Source: Bradyrhizobium sediminis (GTDB lineage: Bacteria; Pseudomonadota; Alphaproteobacteria; Rhizobiales; Xanthobacteraceae). Taken from it: a DNA stretch of 64,000 bases. Under the pieces are notes generated by a model. The model saw only the letters and a list, made by a program, of their open reading frames with translations. It was not told where the DNA came from and ran no database searches. The stretch lies in NCBI RefSeq assembly GCF_018736105.1, contig NZ_CP076135.1, positions 5,268,001 to 5,332,000 on the forward strand, in the 5' to 3' direction. Positions 55,810 to 64,000 of the stretch are shown here, one piece after another. Position 1 is the stretch's first letter; the number at the start of each line of letters is the position of its first letter. A program made the position numbers and the translations under genes.

Positions 55810-55963
55810 ATCCGCTCAGGCACGCGCGCTCGCCTCGGCCGGCTTTTCGCCGCCGCGCGGGCGCCGGAGAAGCAGGATGAGGACCTGTTATTGCTTCGGA
55901 TAGCACATGGAAATGCGGGCCTGCCCCGGATTTCGCTGGCGCTCCATCCGGGCTTCGGGTGCT

Positions 55964-57247
55964 TTACTCCGCCGCCGTCACCGGCGCCTTGGCGCCTGCG
56001 CCATAGCGCTGGTCGATATACTCGATCACCAGCGCCTTGAAGTCGGCGGCAATCGTCGGCCCGCGCAAGGTGCGGAATTTCTTGCCGTCGACGAACACGG
56101 GTGCGGCCGGGGCTTCGCCGGTGCCGGGCAAGGAGATGCCGATATTGGCGTGCTTGGATTCGCCGGGGCCATTGACTATGCAGCCCATGACGGCGACGTT
56201 GAGCGTCTCGACGCCGGGATACTGCGTCTTCCAGCCCGGCATTTCCTCGCGGATGAAATCCTGGATCGAGCGCGCCAGTTCCTGGAACGTGGTCGAGGTG
56301 GTGCGGCCGCAACCGGGACACGCCGCGACCAGCGGCACGAAGGTGCGGAAACCCATGGTCTGCAGCAGTTCCTGCGCGACCTGCACCTCCAGCGTGCGGT
56401 CGCCGCCGGGCTCGGGCGTCAGCGAAATCCGGATGGTGTCGCCGATGCCGTCCTGCAAGAGGATGCCGAGCGCCGCGGAGGATGCGACGATGCCCTTCGA
56501 TCCCATGCCGGCCTCGGTGAGGCCGAGATGGATGGCGTAATCCGAGCGCGACGCGAGCGTCTGGTAGACCGCGATCAAATCCTGCACGGCGGAAACCTTC
56601 GCCGACAGGATCATCTTGTTCTTGGGCATGCCGAGCTCTTGCGCCCGCGCCGCCGACAGCAGCGCCGACTGCACCATGGCCTCGCGGGTCACCGCGCGGA
56701 CGTCCCTAGGTGCTGCGAGCAGCGCGTTTTCGTCCATCAGCTTGGTGAGCAGCTCCTGATCGAGCGAGCCCCAATTGGCGCCGATCCGCACCGGCTTGCC
56801 GTTCTTGTTGGCGATCTCGATGATGTCGGCGAACTGGGTGTCGCGCTTGTTCTTGAAGCCGACATTGCCGGGATTGATGCGGTATTTGTCGAGCGCCTCG
56901 GCGCAGGCCGGATAGTCGGCGAGCAGCTTGTGGCCGATGTAGTGGAAATCGCCGATCAGGGGCGTGGTGATGCCGCGCTTGCGCAAGCCGTCGCGGATAT
57001 GCGGCACGGCGGCGGCGGCCTCTTCACGGTCGACCGTGATGCGCACCAGTTCCGAACCGGCGCGCGACAATGCCGCCACCTGCGCGATGGTGCCGTCGAC
57101 ATCGGCGGTGTCGGTGTTGGTCATCGACTGCACCACGATCGGCGCGCCTCCGCCGACGGCGACATTGCCGACCATGACCTGGGTGGTTTCGTGCCGGGCC
57201 CTGGGGCCGGCGACGTCGCTCGGAAGCGTCTTTTCGGGCTTGTTCAT
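55964..57247 (-). CDS. ispG: 4-hydroxy-3-methylbut-2-en-1-yl diphosphate synthase (flavodoxin)
   Basis: IspG (GcpE) converts MEcPP to HMBPP in the MEP pathway with a [4Fe-4S] cluster. From the Met at 57247 ([19 protein letters not shown]) it has 427 aa; a Met ten codons upstream is possible. The TIM barrel begins [31 protein letters not shown]. The cluster cysteines are in [15 protein letters not shown] and [32 protein letters not shown] gives the usual loop. The isoprenoid enzyme at 51480 uses its products. It is a single minus-strand gene. Confidence 0.96.
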   Translation of the reverse strand: MNKPEKTLPSDVAGPRARHETTQVMVGNVAVGGGAPIVVQSMTNTDTADVDGTIAQVAALSRAGSELVRITVDREEAAAAVPHIRDGLRKRGITTPLIGDFHYIGHKLLADYPACAEALDKYRINPGNVGFKNKRDTQFADIIEIANKNGKPVRIGANWGSLDQELLTKLMDENALLAAPRDVRAVTREAMVQSALLSAARAQELGMPKNKMILSAKVSAVQDLIAVYQTLASRSDYAIHLGLTEAGMGSKGIVASSAALGILLQDGIGDTIRISLTPEPGGDRTLEVQVAQELLQTMGFRTFVPLVAACPGCGRTTSTTFQELARSIQDFIREEMPGWKTQYPGVETLNVAVMGCIVNGPGESKHANIGISLPGTGEAPAAPVFVDGKKFRTLRGPTIAADFKALVIEYIDQRYGAGAKAPVTAAE

Positions 57248-57557
57248 GGCGTCTCGAATATCAGGTTTTGGTGACATTCACCAAGGGGGCCGAAAAAGGG
57301 CCAGCCGCAGGTGCCGGCACTCCATCTCAGTCTGGATTTTTCTCTTGTTGGTTCAATAGCTTATTTGGGCCATTGAGGCGGAAAGCAAGGCCCGAAGGCG
57401 GCGCCGTCCCGAGCGGTATATCGGGCCGGAATCCGGGGATTAAAGGGCAAAGCCCGGATATCCTTGTTTGAGCATGATCTCCGGGCAAACGCTTCGCGCT
57501 TGTTCCTGGGGTCAAGCCCGGCCCTGACGAACTTTCAGTGTCCCAGCCATCACCCCG

Positions 57558-58499
57558 TCACACATTGGGATCCGGCGCGATTTCCGCCCGCGCGGCTTCC
57601 GGCCTGTTGACCAGATAGAGCCCCGCGATCACCAGCAGCGCGGCGGCGCCGAACGCCAGTGTCAGGGTGTCGTGCATGATGAAATAGCTGGCCACCACCC
57701 CGAACAACGGGGTGATGAAGGTGAAGGCCGACAGCTTGCTGGCGGAATAGGTTTTGACCAGCGCGAACCACAGCAGGAACGTCAGTCCGACCACCCAGAC
57801 TGATTGATAGACCATCAGCGACAGCGCCAGCGGGCCGGGAACCCGGGTGATGGTTTCCCCCGATATCCATGCCGCAAGTGCGAGAATCGGGATCGAAAGC
57901 GCCACCTGGTATCCAAGCCCCTTTTCCGCCGGGGCCCTGAGCAGCGCGGTTGTCTTCACGATCAGCGTGGTGGCCGCCCACAACGCGCCACCGGCGACGA
58001 TCAGGAGATCGCCCAGCAGGACATTGGCATCGACATTGGCCTGGGGAACGCCGATCGCCAGCGCGACGCCGGCGAAACTCAACGCCAGACCGCCCCATTG
58101 CGAAGCGCGCAGCCGCTCGCCGAGAAACACATAGGAGCCGAGCGCCACGAAGAACGGCGCGGTATAGAGAAACACCACCGCGCGCGACGCCGACGTCAGC
58201 AACAGGCCGCGATAGATCAGCACGAATTCGATGCCGAAGATGACGCCCGCGGACAAGCCCGGCCACAGTGTGCCGTCGCGCTCGAACATCTTCACGCCGC
58301 GCGCCCGCGCAATCAGAAACAGCACCGGCAACGCGCCCAAAGAGCGGATCAGCGCCTGCAGCATCGGCGGAATGTCAGGCAACGCCAGCTTGACCGCGAT
58401 CTGGTTGAAACCCCAGCTCAGGCACAGCATCAGCATCAGCGCCACGGCGCCCGGACTGAGCGGACGCCCGGCCGATGGGTTCACTTGCTTGGACGACAT
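57558..58499 (-). CDS. DMT superfamily transporter (EamA domains)
   Basis: This is an inner-membrane transporter of 313 aa with ten hydrophobic segments in two EamA repeats. It starts SPGAVALMLMLCLSWGFNQIAVKLALPDIPP, read in order, a typical first helix with the WGFNxIAVK pattern. The second half includes TFITPLFGVVASYFIMHDTLTLAFGAAALLVIAGLYLVNRPEA, the EamA end with its conserved Pro-Leu-Phe. It lies downstream of zur on the same strand, 36 bases apart, so it may be cotranscribed. A role in zinc or amino acid export is not supported by the sequence itself. Confidence 0.87.
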   Translation of the reverse strand: MSSKQVNPSAGRPLSPGAVALMLMLCLSWGFNQIAVKLALPDIPPMLQALIRSLGALPVLFLIARARGVKMFERDGTLWPGLSAGVIFGIEFVLIYRGLLLTSASRAVVFLYTAPFFVALGSYVFLGERLRASQWGGLALSFAGVALAIGVPQANVDANVLLGDLLIVAGGALWAATTLIVKTTALLRAPAEKGLGYQVALSIPILALAAWISGETITRVPGPLALSLMVYQSVWVVGLTFLLWFALVKTYSASKLSAFTFITPLFGVVASYFIMHDTLTLAFGAAALLVIAGLYLVNRPEAARAEIAPDPNV

Positions 58500-58535
58500 G
58501 TATCCTCGTATCCGGCTTGGCGCCGTGTTGATTTT

Positions 58536-59021
58536 TTATTTCTGGCAGTGCGCGCAGGTGCCGGTGATTTCGACGACGGAGAGCTTTGGCGCGAAGCCGG
58601 ACGCGCGCGCCGCGGCGTTGAGGCTTTGCGCCACCGGTGCGGCCGGAATTTCGCCGACCGAACCGCAGGCGTCGCAGATCAGGAACGCCACCATCGCCGC
58701 GGTGTCATGATCGTGGGCGCAGGCGAGATACGCGTTGCGGCTTTCGATGCGGTGGACGAGGCCGTTCTCCATCAGGAAATCGAGCGCGCGGTACACCGTG
58801 ATCGGCGCCGGCCGCGGCATCGATTTGGCAAGTTCGTCGATCACCTCATAGGCGCCGAGCGGGCGGTGGCTGGACAATAGCGCCTGCAGCACCTGGCGGC
58901 GGATCGGCGTGAATTTCTGCGCCCTCAGCTGGCAGACCCGTTCGGCGTGATCGATCGCTTCCGCGGCGCAGCGGTCGTGATCGTGATCGGGCGAGGGAAA
59001 GGTCGGCTTGAGGGCTGTCAT
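58536..59021 (-). CDS. zur: Fur family transcriptional regulator, Zur-like
   Basis: This is a predicted zinc-responsive repressor of 161 aa. The winged-helix region is KFTPIRRQVLQALLSSHRPLGAYEVIDEL, read in order, followed by APITVYRALDFLMENGLVHRIES. The dimerisation domain has the structural zinc Cys pairs in LICDACGSVGEI and GTCAHCQK and a His-rich loop CAHDHDTAAM. The pattern matches Zur rather than Fur, which usually has a longer His-rich N-terminus. The znu transport genes are not beside it. Its targets are not shown. Confidence 0.9.
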   Translation of the reverse strand: MTALKPTFPSPDHDHDRCAAEAIDHAERVCQLRAQKFTPIRRQVLQALLSSHRPLGAYEVIDELAKSMPRPAPITVYRALDFLMENGLVHRIESRNAYLACAHDHDTAAMVAFLICDACGSVGEIPAAPVAQSLNAAARASGFAPKLSVVEITGTCAHCQK

Positions 59022-59181
59022 AGGGACGACCGTTTAACGCGGTTGCTCGATTTCGCCTATCGTTTCAGCGTCGTGCGGGCGGATTGCGCCGCAACATGTC
59101 TAACACCCTGGCCTCGTTTTCGAAATCCCTGCCCAGCCATGTGCCGCCGGCGGGGCAGCCTTCCCCCCATCCGCCATGTCA

Positions 59182-59202
59182 TTTCAACTTGTTAACTTGA
59201 AA
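59182..59202. promoter_or_regulatory. Dyad TTTCAACTTGTTAACTTGAAA, MarR operator candidate
   Basis: A 21-base dyad with perfect outer arms TTTCAA/TTGAAA and a near-perfect centre lies about 55 bases before the MarR start. Its length and symmetry fit a MarR-type operator, though the consensus of this family member is unknown. Confidence 0.5.
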
Positions 59203-59212
59203 TGCCCAATTC

Positions 59213-59226
59213 ATAAGCTAGCTTAT
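59213..59226. promoter_or_regulatory. Perfect palindrome ATAAGCTAGCTTAT, MarR operator candidate
   Basis: A 14-base perfect palindrome is followed by a third AGCTTAT half-site at 59236-59242. It lies between the first dyad and the MarR gene and probably overlaps the promoter -10 region, as expected for autorepression. Confidence 0.55.
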
Positions 59227-59256
59227 TATATCGGAAGCTTATGGAGATACCGCCCG

Positions 59257-59739
59257 ATGCCCCACCGTTCCGTGGATATGAACTTCCTGTTCACGCTCGG
59301 CGAAGTGCAGCGAATGGTGCGCGCCTATGCCGACAAGCAGGCGGCGCGCTACGGCATTACCCGCGCGCAATGGGCGGTGCTGGCCAAGGTCGAGCGTACC
59401 GAGGGGCTGAAGCAGTCGGAACTCGCGGAACAGATGGAAATGCAGCCGATCACGCTGACGCGGCTGATCGACAAGCTTTGCGACAATGGCTGGATCGAAC
59501 GCCGCGGCGACGAGACCGACCGCCGCGTCAACCGCCTCTATCTGCGCAAGGCGGCGCGTCCGCTGCTCGGCAAGCTCGCCGGGCTGCGCTCCGAGCTGAC
59601 GGCGACCGCGCTCGAAGGCATCAATCCGGCCGACGCCCACCGCCTGCTCGCGCAGCTCGAGACCATCAAGGAAAACGTGCGCAACGCGATCCAGAATCCG
59701 GCCAACGAACCGCCGGGGAAGGAGCAGCGCTATGGCTGA
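59257..59739 (+). CDS. MarR family transcriptional regulator
   Basis: This winged-helix repressor probably controls the emrAB-like efflux genes after it. The ATG at 59257 gives 160 aa; an in-frame Met at 59176 lies within the operator region and is unlikely. The domain contains MNFLFTLGEVQRMVRAYADKQAARYGITRAQWAVLAKVERTEGLKQSELAEQMEMQPITLTRLIDKLCDNGWIERRGDETDRRVNRLYL, in the usual order. Its stop overlaps the start of the next gene by eight bases. The inducing ligand is unknown. Confidence 0.93.
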   Translation: MPHRSVDMNFLFTLGEVQRMVRAYADKQAARYGITRAQWAVLAKVERTEGLKQSELAEQMEMQPITLTRLIDKLCDNGWIERRGDETDRRVNRLYLRKAARPLLGKLAGLRSELTATALEGINPADAHRLLAQLETIKENVRNAIQNPANEPPGKEQRYG

Positions 59740-60898
59740 TCCAGTCCTCAAATTCCCGCCCGAACAGAAGGGCGCGCCACCCGCGAAACCCCGGATCAAA
59801 ATCGCCGCGGAGCCGCGCCGCCGCCTGATGGCCGGGATGCGGCGTTACCGCCGCGTGCTGCTGCTGGTGGTCGTGCCGCTGGTGGCGCTGGTCGCCGGGG
59901 TCACCTTCTATCTCAACGGCGGCCGCTACGTCACCACCGACGACGCCTATGTCGGCGCGCAGAAGGTGCTGATCACGCCCGACGTTGCCGGCAAGATCGT
60001 CAGCGTCGCGGTGAAGGAGGGCCAGCAGGTCTCGACCGGCGACGTCATGTTCCAGATCGACCCGGTGCCGTTCCGGCTGGCGCTGGCGCAGGCGCGCGCC
60101 AAGCTCGACGACGCCAAGACCAGCCACGACAACCTGATCGCCAATGTGAAGCTCTATTCGCAGACCATCGAACTGGTGAACGCCGGGATCGCGCTCAAGC
60201 AGAAGGACGTCGAGCGCAAGAATTCGCTGGTCAGGAGCAATGCCGGATCGCAGCTCGATCTCGACAACAGCGCCACCGCATTGGTTACCGCACAGGCCCA
60301 GCGGCAGATCGTCACGCAGCAGCGGTCGAACGCCCTCAACCAGCTGCTCGGCGACCCCGAGCTGCCGCTCGAGCAGTTTCCGGCCTGGATGCAGGCCAGG
60401 GCCGTGCTCGACGACGCCCAGCGCAATCTCGATTTGACCACGGTGCGGGCGCCGATGAACGGCATCGCGACGCAAGTCGAACAGATCCAGCTCGGCCGCT
60501 TCGTCATCGCCGGCACGCCGGTGTTCTCCGTGATCGATACGTCGAACCCGTGGGTCGACGCCAATCCGAAGGAATCGGACTTCACCCATGTCGCGGTCGG
60601 CCAATCCGTCACCCTCGAGGTCGACGCCTTCCCCAACCACGTCTTCAAGGGCACGGTCGGCTCGCTGTCACCCGGTACCGGCGCGCAGTTCGCGATCCTG
60701 CCGCCGCAGAACGCCAGCGGCAACTTCGTCAAGGTGGTGCAGCGCGTGCCGGTGCGGATCTATTTCGACAAGAACGACAGATTTGTCCGCAAGCTGAAGG
60801 CCGGCATGAGCGTCTACGCCACCATCGACACCCAGCATCGCCGTTCGCTCGCGGCATTGTTCGGCTTCGCGCCGGCGGTGGCGGCCAAGGAGGACTGA
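59732..60898 (+). CDS. HlyD family secretion protein, EmrA-like membrane fusion protein
   Basis: This is the adaptor of a tripartite drug efflux pump, 388 aa. The cytosolic N-terminus is followed by one membrane helix (RVLLLVVVPLVALVAGVTFY, residues 41-60). The lipoyl-like domain starts RYVTTDDAYVGAQKVLITPDVAGKIVSVAVKEGQQVSTGDVMFQID, in order, and the alpha-hairpin has Ala/Gln-rich coiled coils. The C-terminal part includes VDANPKESDFTHVAVGQSV and KVVQRVPVRIYF, typical of EmrA. It overlaps the MarR gene by eight bases and precedes EmrB by six. Confidence 0.94.
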   Translation: MADPVLKFPPEQKGAPPAKPRIKIAAEPRRRLMAGMRRYRRVLLLVVVPLVALVAGVTFYLNGGRYVTTDDAYVGAQKVLITPDVAGKIVSVAVKEGQQVSTGDVMFQIDPVPFRLALAQARAKLDDAKTSHDNLIANVKLYSQTIELVNAGIALKQKDVERKNSLVRSNAGSQLDLDNSATALVTAQAQRQIVTQQRSNALNQLLGDPELPLEQFPAWMQARAVLDDAQRNLDLTTVRAPMNGIATQVEQIQLGRFVIAGTPVFSVIDTSNPWVDANPKESDFTHVAVGQSVTLEVDAFPNHVFKGTVGSLSPGTGAQFAILPPQNASGNFVKVVQRVPVRIYFDKNDRFVRKLKAGMSVYATIDTQHRRSLAALFGFAPAVAAKED

Positions 60899-60904
60899 CC
60901 GGTC

Positions 60905-62464
60905 ATGCCGACCTCCGCCGCAGCCCCCATTGCCGTGCCCGGCCTGCGCCGGACCATGGTGACGATCTGCGCGATGACGGCGACCATCATGCAGGCGCTG
61001 GACACCACTATCGCCAACGTCGCGCTGCCCTACATGCAGGGCACGCTGTCGGCGTCGCAGGACCAGATCAACTGGGTGCTGACCTCCTACATCGTGGCGG
61101 CCGCGATCATGACCGCGCCGGTGGGATGGATCGCCAATCGCTTCGGCCGCAAGCGCATCTTCATCGTCTGCGCCGGCGGCTTCACGGTGGCCTCGGTTTT
61201 GTGCGGCGCAGCCCAGGACATCAACCAGATGGTGCTGTTCCGGCTGCTGCAGGGCGTGTTCGGCGCGGCTCTGGTGCCGCTGTCGCAAGCGGTGATGCTG
61301 GACTCCTACGCATTGCACGAGCGCGCCAAGGCGATGGCGATCTGGGGCATGGGCGTGATGATGGGCCCGATCATGGGACCCTCATTGGGAGCGTGGCTGA
61401 CCGAGACCTATTCCTGGCACTGGGTGTTCTTCGTCAACCTGCCGTTCGGCATCTTCACCGTGCTCGGCCTCCTGGTGTTCATGGACGAGACCCGAAAGGA
61501 TCGCGATCTGCGCTTCGACTGGTTCGGATTCACGGCGCTGGCGATCGGCATCGGATCCTTGCAGCTCGCGCTCGACCGCGGCGAGCAGCTCGGCTGGACC
61601 GAATCCAGCGAGATCATCGCCGAATTCATCCTGTCGGCCGTCGGCTTCTATTATTTCTTCGCCCATTCGCTGACGACCGCAAAACCCTTCATCCAGTTCG
61701 CGCTGTTCAGGGACAGGAACTTCATCGGCGGCTGCGTGTTCATGGCGGTCATGGGGCTGGTGCTGTTCTCGACCATGGCGCTGGCGTCGCCGTTCCTGCA
61801 GAACGTGATCGGCTACCCGATCATCACCGCCGGCCTGTTGCTGGCGAGCCGCGGCTGCGGCACCTTCGTCGCCATGATGATGGTCGGCCGGTTGATGCGC
61901 TATATCGAGGCGCGCACGCTGATCATCGCCGGCCTCAGCATCACCTGCCTGTCGCTGTTCTACATGACCAACTGGACCGACCAGACCGGCGTCAACGAGA
62001 TCGTGGTGCTCAGCGTCATACAGGGCTTCGGCTTCGGCCTGGTGTTCGTCCCGCTCTCCACGGTGGCGTTCCTGACGCTGCCCAACCACCTGCGCACCGA
62101 CGGCACCGCAATGCTGACCCTGATGCGCAACGTCGCCAGCTCGATCGGCATTTCCATCGTCATCGCGCAACTGACGGAGGGATCGCGGCGCGTGCACGCG
62201 GTACTGTCGCAGCACGTCAATCCGTTCAACCACGCGATGCAGATGCCGGACGTGCGGGCCATGATCGACATGGGCACCGACAAGGGCCGCGCCATGATGG
62301 ACGCCATCGTCAACATGCAGGCGCAGATCATCGCGTTCTCGCAGGACTACCAGATGGTGATGATCTTCACGCTGTGCGCGATCCCGCTGGCGATAATGAT
62401 CGGCTCCACCAAGGCGACGCTGCGCAGGCAGTCGGTGGCGCCGGAACCTGCCGTGATCGAGTAG
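60905..62464 (+). CDS. MFS drug transporter, DHA2 family, EmrB-like
   Basis: This is the inner-membrane proton-driven transporter of the EmrAB-type pump, 519 aa with about 14 membrane segments. It starts ALDTTIANVALPYMQGTLSASQDQINWVLTSYIVAAAIMTAPVGWIANRFGRK, in order, with the DHA2 motif D1 (LDTTIVNVALP-like) and motif A (GxLADxxGRK-like, here GWIANRFGRKRIF). Motif C is seen as GVMMGPIMGPSLGAWLTE. It lies directly behind the EmrA gene. Typical substrates are hydrophobic drugs, but the actual ones cannot be read from sequence. An outer-membrane channel is not encoded here. Confidence 0.94.
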   Translation: MPTSAAAPIAVPGLRRTMVTICAMTATIMQALDTTIANVALPYMQGTLSASQDQINWVLTSYIVAAAIMTAPVGWIANRFGRKRIFIVCAGGFTVASVLCGAAQDINQMVLFRLLQGVFGAALVPLSQAVMLDSYALHERAKAMAIWGMGVMMGPIMGPSLGAWLTETYSWHWVFFVNLPFGIFTVLGLLVFMDETRKDRDLRFDWFGFTALAIGIGSLQLALDRGEQLGWTESSEIIAEFILSAVGFYYFFAHSLTTAKPFIQFALFRDRNFIGGCVFMAVMGLVLFSTMALASPFLQNVIGYPIITAGLLLASRGCGTFVAMMMVGRLMRYIEARTLIIAGLSITCLSLFYMTNWTDQTGVNEIVVLSVIQGFGFGLVFVPLSTVAFLTLPNHLRTDGTAMLTLMRNVASSIGISIVIAQLTEGSRRVHAVLSQHVNPFNHAMQMPDVRAMIDMGTDKGRAMMDAIVNMQAQIIAFSQDYQMVMIFTLCAIPLAIMIGSTKATLRRQSVAPEPAVIE

Positions 62465-62485
62465 CGAAGGATGATGGAATTTCCG

Positions 62486-63988
62486 TCATGCCGCCGGCCT
62501 CGCCGCGTTCTCGAACAAATGCACGATGGCGTTGGCGTAGTACCTCAACAGCATCAGCTCTTCCGGGTTAGCGCGATAGCTGCCGTCCTGCTCCAGAACC
62601 AGATGGCGCAGCGTCAGCATGCGCAACCCCACCGTGATCGCGTAGTCGCGGTCGGCGCGCGGAATGTGGACATAGGTGCCGCGGCCTTCCAGTTCGCCGA
62701 TCAGGCCCGACACCCTTTCCTTGATGTCGAGCAAAGAGAGCGGCTTGTCGCCGGCCTCCAGCATCGCGGCGGACACCAGCGACACCGGCAGCGCCGGAAT
62801 CACGCGGCCGACCGCTTCCATCAACTTGTTGCCCAGCTTCTCGATCTCGGCGTGGCGCGGCTCGGGGGCCAGCAGACGAAAATCGATATTCGCCTCGGCC
62901 GTGTGCTTTCGCAGCGATACCGGCTCGCCGAAACTGACGCAGGTATAGCCGAAGCGGTACCATTCGCCGCGCAACGCCATCCAGACATGGTGAAAGAAGT
63001 GGCGCGCGAAGACAGCTGCGTTGAATCCGAACACCGGCTTCTTGCCCGGCTCGGTATTGGCCGCGGAGGTCAGCATGCGATCCTCCAGCACGCGGTCGTA
63101 GTTGACCGCGACCGGGATGAACACCACGTCGCGCGGGCCGAGCGGATCGAAGCCTGCGACCATGTAGCTGAGCAGCCCGAATTTCGGCGGGCGCAGCCTG
63201 CCGTCGCGGCTGAGGCCGCCCTCCGGAAAGATCGCTTGCGTAACGCCCGCCGCGGTCGCCATGTGGACGTAGCGCGCGAGCACCTTGCGATAGAGCGGCT
63301 CGCGGGAATCCCGGCTGATGAAATAGGCCCCCATCGATCGGATCAGGCCGCGCAGCCCCCAGACCTGCGCCCATTCGCCTACCGCGTAACTCAACGCCGA
63401 CGACGTGGCGGCGACATAGGTCACCAGCACGTAATCCATGTTGGAGCGGTGATTGATGACGAAGATGACCGAGGAGGCGGGATCGACCGCGGCGAGCGCA
63501 TCGTCGTTGCGGTAGCCGATCCGGACGCGATAGAGCATCTTGGAGATGCTCCTGGCGATGCGCGTTCCCACGCGGAAGTAGGCATAGGCGCTGAACGAGG
63601 GAACGATCTCGCCCGCATAGCGTTTCACCTTCTCCATCGCGATTTCGCGCGGCACGCCGGCCTCCCTGGCGTACTCTTCGGCCGCATGCAGCACTTCCGG
63701 ATCGAACACCAGACGGTCGATCAGGACCTGGCGCCTGGTGAGCTTGAACGGCTGAATGTGAAGCCTGAGATGGGTATTGAGTTCTTCGATGGCGCGGTTG
63801 GCGCGGCGGCGCAGCGCCCAGCGCACGCTCGGCATCAGGATGCGGTCCACCACGGCCAGGACAGCCAGCACGGCCAGGATGATGACCGCCCACAGCGGCA
63901 AGGCAATCTGCGACCCCATCAGACCTCCCATGTCGCCGCGTGCCACGGACCGTGGTCCGAGCCGCGGCGATCCCTCTTGATCGCTCAA
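62486..63988 (-). CDS. Glycerol-3-phosphate acyltransferase, PlsB-type
   Basis: This membrane acyltransferase of 500 aa makes lysophosphatidate from glycerol-3-phosphate and acyl donor. The catalytic HX4D is His180-Asp185 in INHRSNMDYVLVT. The other blocks are GAYFISRDSREPLYRKVLARY, FPEGGLSRDGRLRPPK and FIPVAVNYDRVLEDR, all matching GPAT/PlsB blocks II-IV. A membrane helix LPLWAVIILAVLAVLAVVD is at residues 30-48. It is shorter than E. coli PlsB (about 800 aa), lacking the long N-terminal part. The start is 12 bases inside the window edge, so a further upstream start is possible. Confidence 0.9.
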   Translation of the reverse strand: MSDQEGSPRLGPRSVARGDMGGLMGSQIALPLWAVIILAVLAVLAVVDRILMPSVRWALRRRANRAIEELNTHLRLHIQPFKLTRRQVLIDRLVFDPEVLHAAEEYAREAGVPREIAMEKVKRYAGEIVPSFSAYAYFRVGTRIARSISKMLYRVRIGYRNDDALAAVDPASSVIFVINHRSNMDYVLVTYVAATSSALSYAVGEWAQVWGLRGLIRSMGAYFISRDSREPLYRKVLARYVHMATAAGVTQAIFPEGGLSRDGRLRPPKFGLLSYMVAGFDPLGPRDVVFIPVAVNYDRVLEDRMLTSAANTEPGKKPVFGFNAAVFARHFFHHVWMALRGEWYRFGYTCVSFGEPVSLRKHTAEANIDFRLLAPEPRHAEIEKLGNKLMEAVGRVIPALPVSLVSAAMLEAGDKPLSLLDIKERVSGLIGELEGRGTYVHIPRADRDYAITVGLRMLTLRHLVLEQDGSYRANPEELMLLRYYANAIVHLFENAARPAA

Positions 63989-64000
63989 GATACCATCCGG

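Larger units (their letters stand above)
59022..59256. other. Divergent regulatory spacer, zur / marR-emrAB
   Basis: About 235 bases lie between the divergent genes. They hold the two dyads listed separately, both close to the MarR gene, and the start of an AT-rich patch at 59176-59245. A ribosome-binding site (GGAG, 59244-59247) lies about nine bases before the MarR ATG. Confidence 0.5.

Noticed and set aside
55806..56321. 171-aa frame overlapping ispG
   Set aside because: It lies within ispG in another phase; the ispG cluster Cys motifs define the real frame.
60550..62571. 673-aa open frame overlapping emrA and emrB in another phase
   Set aside because: Arg/Pro/Gly-rich shadow; the two transporter frames carry all family motifs.

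Overview
The window is about 64 kb of GC-rich chromosomal DNA from an alphaproteobacterium of the Bradyrhizobium / Nitrobacteraceae group. This is inferred from the gene order (ubiG-lysC-ptsP-prfA-prmC, comF-grxC-nitrilase-DUF1178, aroK-aroB-CNNM, xerD-accA, secA-parvulin-argJ), the CobS/CobT cobaltochelatase, the PHB genes with PhaR, and many palindromic intergenic repeats. It is almost wholly core housekeeping DNA. I see no prophage, insertion sequence with transposase, CRISPR array, rRNA or tRNA.

Layout. 1-14.3 kb: tail of a chemotaxis receptor, type II dehydroquinase, an Old Yellow Enzyme, a Tat-exported phytase-like protein, cobT and cobS, a DedA protein, a divergent pair of citrate synthases (one carrying a DNA-binding domain), a J-domain protein diverging from bolA, a CNNM/CorC membrane protein, aroB and aroK. 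14.3-26.6 kb: two long hairpins, a 48-aa membrane protein, xerD, accA, an L,D-transpeptidase lipoprotein, secA diverging from a periplasmic parvulin, argJ, a TadG-like protein with a von Willebrand domain, and mutT. 26.6-43.6 kb: an NDUFAF5/BioC-like methyltransferase diverging from comF-grxC-nitrilase-DUF1178, an EamA transporter, ubiG, a PH-domain protein, lysC, ptsP, prfA, prmC, a DUF4167 protein with a repeat-rich leader, a methyltransferase, gloB, a DUF985 cupin and a YddG-like exporter. 43.6-55.9 kb: phbB, phbA and divergent phaR, a GGDEF/EAL protein, small hypotheticals, rpmF, mtgA, a farnesyl-diphosphate synthase, a DUF1345 protein, an exported caspase, an alcohol dehydrogenase remnant and an NTF2-like protein. 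55.9-64 kb: ispG, an EamA transporter, zur, a MarR-emrA-emrB efflux operon and a PlsB-type acyltransferase.

How the genes fit together. Several pathways are represented: shikimate (aroQ, aroB, aroK), isoprenoids (ispG, ispA) and ubiquinone (ubiG), PHB synthesis (phbA, phbB, phaR), cobalamin (cobS, cobT), translation termination (prfA, prmC), envelope biogenesis (secA, parvulin, L,D-transpeptidase, mtgA) and glutathione/redox (grxC, nitrilase, gloB). Much of the spacer DNA is made of at least four families of palindromic repeats, some nested in each other, some abutting stop codons or supplying start codons.

The most unusual items are the divergent citrate synthase pair with clustered TTGAT half-sites, a tandem repeat that encodes FKAxx pentads ahead of the DUF4167 gene, a hairpin repeat with covarying stems that supplies a start codon, and the exported caspase.
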